A DNA stretch of 8,726 nucleotides, taken from positions 1 through 8,726 of the forward strand of contig NZ_CAIP01000075.1 in the NCBI RefSeq assembly GCF_000297435.1, given 5' to 3'. The notes under the pieces were generated by a model that saw nothing but the letters and a program-made list of their open reading frames with translations, searched no databases and was not told where the DNA came from. Both the position numbers and the translations under genes were made by a program. This DNA is from Microcystis sp. T1-4 (GTDB lineage Bacteria; Cyanobacteriota; Cyanobacteriia; Cyanobacteriales; Microcystaceae). Shown one piece after another: positions 4,701 through 8,726 of the stretch (positions are counted from its first letter, which is position 1; every line of letters begins with the position of its first letter).

Positions 4701-7700
4701 TTAGTCCTGTCCAGTCAGGGTATAGGCTGCCCAATGGTAAGGATCACCATATTCTGTTAGTTGATCTAGCCCTATTGTACTGCCTTCCTTCAAAGTATTC
4801 GCCGCCCTCACCTCCAGTCGATCGACCCCTTCCCTTAGGTCGGGAAGTTGTCCAAGTTGCTCGATCCAGTTAGCTAGTTGCTGCCAAGTGATATTTTTTA
4901 ACCAATTTTGTGTATTTTTCAGAGCTAGGGCCGGGGATTCACCCGCTAATAATCTTTGATAGAAGTTAATCATAAACCAAGCACTAGAAATCTCCTTCAC
5001 CGGCCAGAGGGTACTGACCACATTAGTCGCACCGGCTGCCAAGAAAGCACTGACGAGGCCGACGTATTCGGTAGTAATGCCATCCTTACCGGTGAGAGCG
5101 GTTTCACAGGCAGCCAGACAGACGAGACGGTAACTAGAGAGGTTGAGCTTGTTGATATCCCGGACAGTTAATAAACCATCGCTAAGGGCGATCGCAGACT
5201 CCTGGGGACGAAAAGAGTCATAAAAGCCGTGACCAGTGAAATGAAAGGTTTTATGGGCATTTTCGAGGGCGTTGCGGACGTTTTCCCGTGAGGCGTTTTC
5301 TGGGCTAATTCTCTCGCTCGGTTGCACGATATGGCTAATAATCGCTGATTCCAGTTGGGCTAAATCCATGGGTTTTTGTTCCGTTTTGGGGTCTTCGACG
5401 CTGAGGAGGGGAGAATAGGAGAAATCGCCGGACTGGGGACGCAAACCGACCTGAGCAGAGGGGAGATAGGTGGCGGTGTATTTTTCGGGGAAGAGGGTAT
5501 GTAGGGGGAAGCGGTGCAGATCCCGGTGGGGGATGAGAATCAGGGAATCAACGGAAACCGGCAAAGGTTCGAGAATTTTATCGATCTGTAAAATCCGTTT
5601 TAATTGGGCAAAACGGCTGTTAAGTGACAATCTCCAGGGGTGATTTTGTTTATTCTCCGTTTCTTTTTTACTGGCATAGTCAAGGTATTGTTTATCCCAT
5701 TCAGTTAACCAAGTCCGAAACTGTTGCGCTGGTTGACGGCGTTGTTCTGGCTCGACAATGACGGGATCAGCCTCTGGGGTGATAATAAAGGTGGTGAGAT
5801 TGTCCTCGCTGAGATACCAGTAAATAATCGCCTTATTCGGACCTGTCAGGCTTTGGATGGTGGCATAATCGGGACTGGTGGCGTTTTCTTGCCAACTATC
5901 GAGAATCCAAGTCAAACAACGATTTTTATAAAATTCTGCCTGTTCAATTGCGTCTAGAGGATGATTTTCCTCGATCAGTAAATCGATTTCTAGGTGACTA
6001 AAACTGCTGAATTTTCTCTCAAAAGCCGGTTTATCCCGTTTCTGGGCGCGTAGTCGGGTGAAAAGGTGGCGCCCCTGTTGTTGATAGAATCGCGCTTCAG
6101 GGATTTCCTGTAGGGAAAGATGAGCGCGGATCAATCCTTGCAGAATTTCTAAATGATCTTCCGGGAAGTCTTTTTCGCTGAGAATCGGTAAAGCGGTTTG
6201 ATAATGTCGGATTGCTTCGCGCCAATAGGGACTAGCATTCTCTTTATATCGGGAATGTTTCAGATAAGCTTGCCCTAGATAGCGATAAATTTGCCCCCAC
6301 GGAGGCGATCCTTGAATGAGGTGGGGAAGTGCCTCCCGGAGGGCGAAAATATGGGGTTCTCGGTCATTAAGGGCTACTATCGGTTTACGGTAAATGAGAG
6401 CTTCTAGACTAGGAGTAGAAATACGATTTTTACTCAGAGAACAAACGGCCCACCCTCGGTTGCCCCAAGCTTCATGGAAATCGGGTTTAATTTCTAAAGC
6501 TCGATCATAAGATGCGATCGCTTCTTCTAATCTGCCTAAATTACCTAACGCAAACCCTCGGTTGTTCCAAGCTTCATGGTCATCGGGTTTAAATTCTAAA
6601 GCTCGATCGTAGGATGCGATCGCTTCTGCAAATCTGCCTAAATCAGCTAACGCATTCCCTCGGTTGTTCCAAGCTTCATGGTAATCGGGTTTAATTTCTA
6701 AAGCATGATCGTAGGATGCGATCGCTTCTTCAAATCTGCCTAAATTCTTTAACGCATTCCCTCGGCCGTACCAAGCTTGATGTAAATCGGGTTTAATTTC
6801 TAAAGCTCGATCGTAGGATGCGATCGCTTCTTCTAATCTGCCTAAATTACCTAACTCAATCCCTCGGTTGTACCAAGCTAGATGGAAATCGGGTTTAATT
6901 TCTAAAGCTTGATCGAAGGATGCGATCGCTTGTTCAAATCTGCCTAAATCAGCTAACGCAATCCCTCGGTAGTTCCAAGCATCATGGTAATCGGGTTTAA
7001 TTTCTAAAGCTCGATCGTAGGATGCGATCGCTTGTTCAGATCTGCCTAAATTACCTAACGCAACCCCTCGGCCGTACCAAGCTTCATGCTTATCGGGTTT
7101 AATTTCTAAAGCTCGATCGTAGGATGCGATCGCTTGTTCAAATCTGCCTAAATAATATAACGCACTCCCTCGGTTGTTCCAAGCTAGATGGTCATCGGGT
7201 TTAAATTCTAAAGCTCGATCGTAGGATGCGATCGCTTGTCCAAATCTGCCTAAATTACCTAACGCATTCCCTCGGTTGTTCCAAGCTTCATGCAAATCGG
7301 GTTTAATTTCTAAAGCTCGATCCCAGGATGCGATCGCTTTTTCAAATCTGCCTAAATTATCTAACGCAAACCCTCGGATCAACCAAGCTAGATGGAAATC
7401 GGGTTTAATTTCTAAAGCTCGATCGTAGGATGCGATCGCGCCGAGAAAATCCCCATTCATGTATTTCTGGTTTCCTTGCTGAAACCAGAATGCGGCATCC
7501 TGAACCACTTCCGTTAAATCCGTCTCCTTTGGGCCTAGATTTTCCTCCTCCACACCGGAAACATCCCTCACCGCGTCGCGTAACTGGAGGCTAATCCGTT
7601 GGGATACTTCCCCCAGATTTCCCGTCATCACCTTCCCTAAAGCCGCCAGATCCCGCCCTAAAGTTTGATAATCTTCCGGATACTGTAGCCATTCCTCGCT

Positions 7701-7943
7701 TTTGACCTCTAACCACCGCGCCAGCTTTTTATCGTCACAATGGCGACTGTATAGCCATCCCCGTAACCCGTCGGTAGTGGTTCCCGCCGCCACCTGCTCG
7801 AATAACCCCATCAATATCCCTTCATATTCCCCATCGCTGGGTTCTGGAGGAGTATTTTCGACTTTTTTGAGGTTAATTGCCTTTGGACTGGCAATAAAGA
7901 GCGATTTTAGCCAATTCCAGAGCTTTTTTAGTAAGGATAGCAT
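4701..7943 (-). CDS. TPR-CHAT caspase-like protease, first gene of a three-gene cluster
   Basis: A 1080-aa protein. Residues 4-16 (LLKKLWNWLKSLF) form a cationic amphipathic helix that could touch membrane. Residues about 38-145 are a helical N-terminal domain of unknown role. Residues 151-490 are ten exact 34-residue TPR units (consensus AIASYDRALEIKPD then AWNNRGNALGNLGR), with a partial eleventh and degenerate repeats to about 690. About 740-1080 is a CHAT domain, a caspase-clan cysteine protease fold: catalytic His905 in HFTGHG, catalytic Cys946 in VCLAACETAL, the STLWPV motif at 977-982, and the usual DPYHWAAYTLTG end. Both dyad residues are present, so it should be active. The ATG at 7943 has no clear Shine-Dalgarno. 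TPRs probably sense a ligand or partner and control the protease; substrates may be the two membrane proteins downstream. CHAT-TPR proteins occur in defence and cell-death settings (e.g. Csx29), but no type III-E CRISPR gene is visible here. Confidence 0.95.
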   Translation of the reverse strand: MLSLLKKLWNWLKSLFIASPKAINLKKVENTPPEPSDGEYEGILMGLFEQVAAGTTTDGLRGWLYSRHCDDKKLARWLEVKSEEWLQYPEDYQTLGRDLAALGKVMTGNLGEVSQRISLQLRDAVRDVSGVEEENLGPKETDLTEVVQDAAFWFQQGNQKYMNGDFLGAIASYDRALEIKPDFHLAWLIRGFALDNLGRFEKAIASWDRALEIKPDLHEAWNNRGNALGNLGRFGQAIASYDRALEFKPDDHLAWNNRGSALYYLGRFEQAIASYDRALEIKPDKHEAWYGRGVALGNLGRSEQAIASYDRALEIKPDYHDAWNYRGIALADLGRFEQAIASFDQALEIKPDFHLAWYNRGIELGNLGRLEEAIASYDRALEIKPDLHQAWYGRGNALKNLGRFEEAIASYDHALEIKPDYHEAWNNRGNALADLGRFAEAIASYDRALEFKPDDHEAWNNRGFALGNLGRLEEAIASYDRALEIKPDFHEAWGNRGWAVCSLSKNRISTPSLEALIYRKPIVALNDREPHIFALREALPHLIQGSPPWGQIYRYLGQAYLKHSRYKENASPYWREAIRHYQTALPILSEKDFPEDHLEILQGLIRAHLSLQEIPEARFYQQQGRHLFTRLRAQKRDKPAFERKFSSFSHLEIDLLIEENHPLDAIEQAEFYKNRCLTWILDSWQENATSPDYATIQSLTGPNKAIIYWYLSEDNLTTFIITPEADPVIVEPEQRRQPAQQFRTWLTEWDKQYLDYASKKETENKQNHPWRLSLNSRFAQLKRILQIDKILEPLPVSVDSLILIPHRDLHRFPLHTLFPEKYTATYLPSAQVGLRPQSGDFSYSPLLSVEDPKTEQKPMDLAQLESAIISHIVQPSERISPENASRENVRNALENAHKTFHFTGHGFYDSFRPQESAIALSDGLLTVRDINKLNLSSYRLVCLAACETALTGKDGITTEYVGLVSAFLAAGATNVVSTLWPVKEISSAWFMINFYQRLLAGESPALALKNTQNWLKNITWQQLANWIEQLGQLPDLREGVDRLEVRAANTLKEGSTIGLDQLTEYGDPYHWAAYTLTGQD
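6452..7440 (-). repeat. Tandem 102-bp repeat array encoding ten TPR units
   Basis: Units repeat with an exact 102-bp period inside the TPR-CHAT gene. The HIP1 octamer GCGATCGC occurs once per unit, at 6514, 6616, 6718, 6820, 6922, 7024, 7126, 7228, 7330 and 7432, where it encodes the Ala-Ile-Ala of AIAS. The array fades at the left with a partial unit (6452-6477) and at the right after 7440. Long blocks such as TCGGGTTTAA, TTCTAAAGC and AATCTGCCTAAAT are invariant in nearly all units, silent positions included. Differences cluster in a few codons and almost always alter the amino acid. Such an array can gain or lose units by recombination, so unit number may vary between strains. Confidence 0.95.
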
Positions 7944-7956
7944 CGAAGAAAGGGGG

Positions 7957-8048
7957 AAAGGAAGATAAGGAAATTATATCTCTACTGCCGAAAGTCGTCC
8001 CTCTACCGGTTCAAATTCGTCCTCTAATAGCCAATTTTCCGCTTCCTC
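7957..8048. repeat. 92-bp direct repeat flanking hicBA, protease-proximal copy
   Basis: Identical to 8614-8705 (offset 657) except C at 7988 versus G at 8645. Weaker similarity continues to 7945 (GAAGAAA shared), stopping just before the TPR-CHAT start codon. It contains the last 24 codons and stop of a minus-strand reading frame and a TATAAT sequence. The 565 bp between copies hold hicB and hicA. Confidence 0.95.
7973..7978 (-). promoter_or_regulatory. Possible -10 element for the TPR-CHAT cluster
   Basis: A perfect TATAAT on the minus strand ends 29 nt before the TPR-CHAT ATG. Seventeen bases upstream the -35 position reads GGGACG, only a half match. It overlaps the TAA of the 29-codon ORF, so it may be chance. 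The same hexamer is duplicated at 8630-8635 in the outer repeat copy, upstream of hicB. Confidence 0.2.
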
Positions 8049-8063
8049 GACTTGTTTGTTCAT
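7974..8063 (-). CDS. 29-codon ORF overlapping hicA; probable remnant of a gene end
   Basis: The reading frame starts MNKQVEEAENWLLEDEF and ends EPVEGRLSAVEI, giving a very acidic 29-aa peptide. Its ATG shares four bases with the hicA stop (ATGA at 8063-8060), an arrangement typical of translational coupling. It ends 30 nt before the TPR-CHAT start. However, everything after the fifth codon comes from the 92-bp direct repeat. The other copy (8614-8705) continues the same frame and meets a TAG instead of a start. The simplest reading is the C-terminal tail of an older upstream gene, cut off when hicBA and the duplication arose, now fortuitously given an ATG. It might still be a short third member of the hicBA operon or a leader peptide for the protease. 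No family recognised. Confidence 0.4.
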   Translation of the reverse strand: MNKQVEEAENWLLEDEFEPVEGRLSAVEI

Positions 8064-8287
8064 CTCATGCCAGAAACAAATTCTTGTAAAGTAATTCCAG
8101 CAGTACGAAGAAGACTACGAAGCGTACCTTTAGCCACTTCACGATGATCAGGAACAGAGAGTGTTACCTGTTCACCCTCCTTAACCATAATGATATGGCT
8201 TGCACTTTGACGCGCAACTTGCCAGCCAAAGGTTTCAAATATTCGGACTACTTCACGTCCGCTGAGAACAGGAAGAGCAGAGGACAT
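8060..8287 (-). CDS. hicA: HicA-type mRNA interferase toxin
   Basis: HicA toxins are small double-stranded-RNA-binding-fold ribonucleases that cleave mRNA and arrest growth until neutralised by HicB. The 75-aa product matches the family: LSGREVVRIFETFGWQVARQ opens the fold, the expected catalytic histidine is H31 in SASHIIM, and the conserved second half VPDHREVAKGTLRSLLRTAG follows. The ATG at 8287, 2 nt after the hicB stop, is chosen. A longer frame starts only at a TTG at 8314 inside hicB and adds nine residues not seen in the family. The order here is antitoxin first, hicB then hicA, so both come from one message. The hicA stop overlaps a 29-codon ORF. The reading frame and the key His are intact, so the toxin is presumably functional. 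Confidence 0.92.
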   Translation of the reverse strand: MSSALPVLSGREVVRIFETFGWQVARQSASHIIMVKEGEQVTLSVPDHREVAKGTLRSLLRTAGITLQEFVSGMR

Positions 8288-8289
8288 GA

Positions 8290-8496
8290 TTAGGCCATTA
8301 CCTCTACTTGACAAGTTTCAATCGTGAGCGGTAGTCCACGTTCTGCACGAACTTCAAGGCAAGCGATAATCGCATCTCTGATATTTTCTAGAGCTTCTGC
8401 TCTCGTTTGACCTTGGCTGACACAACCCGGAATACTGGGGCATTCTACAACCCAAACCCCATCCTCGTCACGGTCAAGTGTTACAGTCAACTTCAT
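8290..8496 (-). CDS. hicB: HicB-family antitoxin (short form)
   Basis: HicB binds and masks HicA. The 68-aa product is the partial RNase-H-like HicB domain: strand LTVTLDRDEDGVWVVECPSI, the hallmark PGCVSQGQTRAEALENIRDA, and a C-terminal strand ending VEVMA. It lacks the helix-turn-helix or ribbon-helix-helix tail of longer HicB proteins, so it may not bind DNA itself; autoregulation, if any, would need another factor. The ATG at 8496 is preceded by GAGAAG as a ribosome-binding site at good spacing. It is cotranscribed with hicA 2 nt downstream. Similar short HicB/HicA pairs are very common in cyanobacteria such as Microcystis. The pair sits between two 92-bp direct repeats, consistent with acquisition as a unit. 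Confidence 0.93.
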   Translation of the reverse strand: MKLTVTLDRDEDGVWVVECPSIPGCVSQGQTRAEALENIRDAIIACLEVRAERGLPLTIETCQVEVMA

Positions 8497-8524
8497 AACT
8501 TCTCACTATAATCTCCCAGGTTAT

Positions 8525-8554
8525 ATTTTACCTATTAGGGCCTGAGTTGGTTAA
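8525..8554 (-). promoter_or_regulatory. Candidate hicBA promoter
   Basis: On the minus strand TTAACC (8554-8549) and TAAAAT (8530-8525) are 18 bp apart, matching consensus at four and five of six positions. The start would fall about 8518, leaving a leader of roughly 22 nt before hicB, and the GAGAAG ribosome-binding site lies within it. A HIP1 octamer at 8558-8565 sits just upstream. A second possible -10 (TATAGT, next to the ribosome-binding site) is too close to the start codon to serve. Confidence 0.35.
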
Positions 8555-8613
8555 GCGGCGATCGCTAATTCTTGCTAAACAGCATACAGAATCAGGGTTT
8601 TGAAGAAAAGCAT

Positions 8614-8705
8614 AAAGGAAGATAAGGAAATTATATCTCTACTGGCGAAAGTCGTCCCTCTACCGGTTCAAATTCGTCCTCTAATAGCCAATTTTCCGCT
8701 TCCTC
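8614..8705. repeat. 92-bp direct repeat flanking hicBA, outer copy
   Basis: Second copy of 7957-8048 with one mismatch at 8645. Similarity stops abruptly after 8705, at the same point where copy one (8048) gives way to the hicA end. After this copy, in the minus direction, the sequence is unrelated to the protease gene apart from a short GAAGAAA match. Confidence 0.95.
8631..8705 (-). pseudogene. Headless fragment: duplicate tail of the gene formerly upstream of TPR-CHAT
   Basis: The minus-strand frame EEAENWLLEDEFEPVEG..SAVEI followed by TAA is the same 24-codon tail as in the inner repeat, except that the single mismatch changes the residue before SAVEI's Val-Glu neighbourhood region (Ala versus Pro-type change near RLSAV). 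Immediately upstream in frame is a TAG at 8708-8706, and no start codon lies within the fragment, so it cannot be translated by itself. The true parent gene is not in the window. Confidence 0.55.
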
Positions 8706-8726
8706 CTAACTCGCACGGCTCTCTTC

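Noticed and set aside
4956..5957. Plus-strand frames antisense to the CHAT domain
   Set aside because: Mirror frames of a conserved catalytic domain; no ribosome-binding site or family match.
6452..7440. CRISPR-like periodic array
   Set aside because: The 102-bp period is 34 codons in frame, encodes TPR units throughout, and has no repeat/spacer alternation.
4701..7943. Craspase (type III-E CRISPR) Csx29
   Set aside because: TPR-CHAT order is similar, but there is no gRAMP/Cas7-11, adaptation gene or CRISPR array in the window.
7702..7968. Plus-strand 88-codon frame over the protease start
   Set aside because: Antisense to the TPR-CHAT N-terminus, with compositional features of a shadow frame.
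8288..8314. HicA starting at TTG 8314 inside hicB
   Set aside because: The ATG at 8287, right after the hicB stop, fits the family N-terminus better.

Overview
The window reads as cyanobacterial chromosome, most likely Microcystis or a close relative. The grounds are an unmistakable NtcA next to a DUF3084 protein, a plant/cyanobacterial-type FabI, at least fifteen HIP1 octamers (GCGATCGC), several palindromic MITE-like repeats and a decayed DUF4277-type transposase. The genus is inference from codon use and repeat flavour; nothing in the window proves it.

Layout. 1-232: truncated, mutated transposase start (minus strand, runs off the left edge). 373-2545: housekeeping pair ntcA -> DUF3084 membrane/coiled-coil protein, both minus, 7 nt apart. 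2546-2759: divergent promoter region with a near-NtcA box. 2760-3536: fabI (plus). 3537-3796: non-coding repeat nest, a 58-bp direct repeat flanking a 73-bp palindromic element. 3797-7943: a tight three-gene minus-strand cluster, which is the accessory core of the window: a 1080-aa TPR-CHAT caspase-like protease with intact His/Cys, then (3-nt gap) a 194-aa protein with a helical N-terminus and glycine-zipper membrane C-terminus, then (7-nt gap) a 102-aa protein with about three membrane segments. 7957-8705: a hicBA toxin-antitoxin module enclosed by two 92-bp direct repeats that differ at one base; the inner copy forms a 29-codon ORF overlapping the hicA stop.

How they fit. ntcA, its neighbour and fabI are ordinary core genes. 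The CHAT operon looks like a conflict or regulated cell-death module: a repeat-rich sensor protease translated just ahead of two small membrane proteins that could be its substrates, effectors or partners. The ten TPR units are nearly identical in DNA, yet almost all differences between them change an amino acid. This is the pattern of a repeat array under concerted evolution with diversifying selection on its binding face. A palindromic repeat has inserted in frame in the 194-aa gene, exactly in the linker between its soluble and membrane parts. HicBA sits immediately upstream, inside a duplication that stops just short of the protease start codon and carries a possible promoter. Function of the three-gene cluster is inferred; no known named system was recognised.
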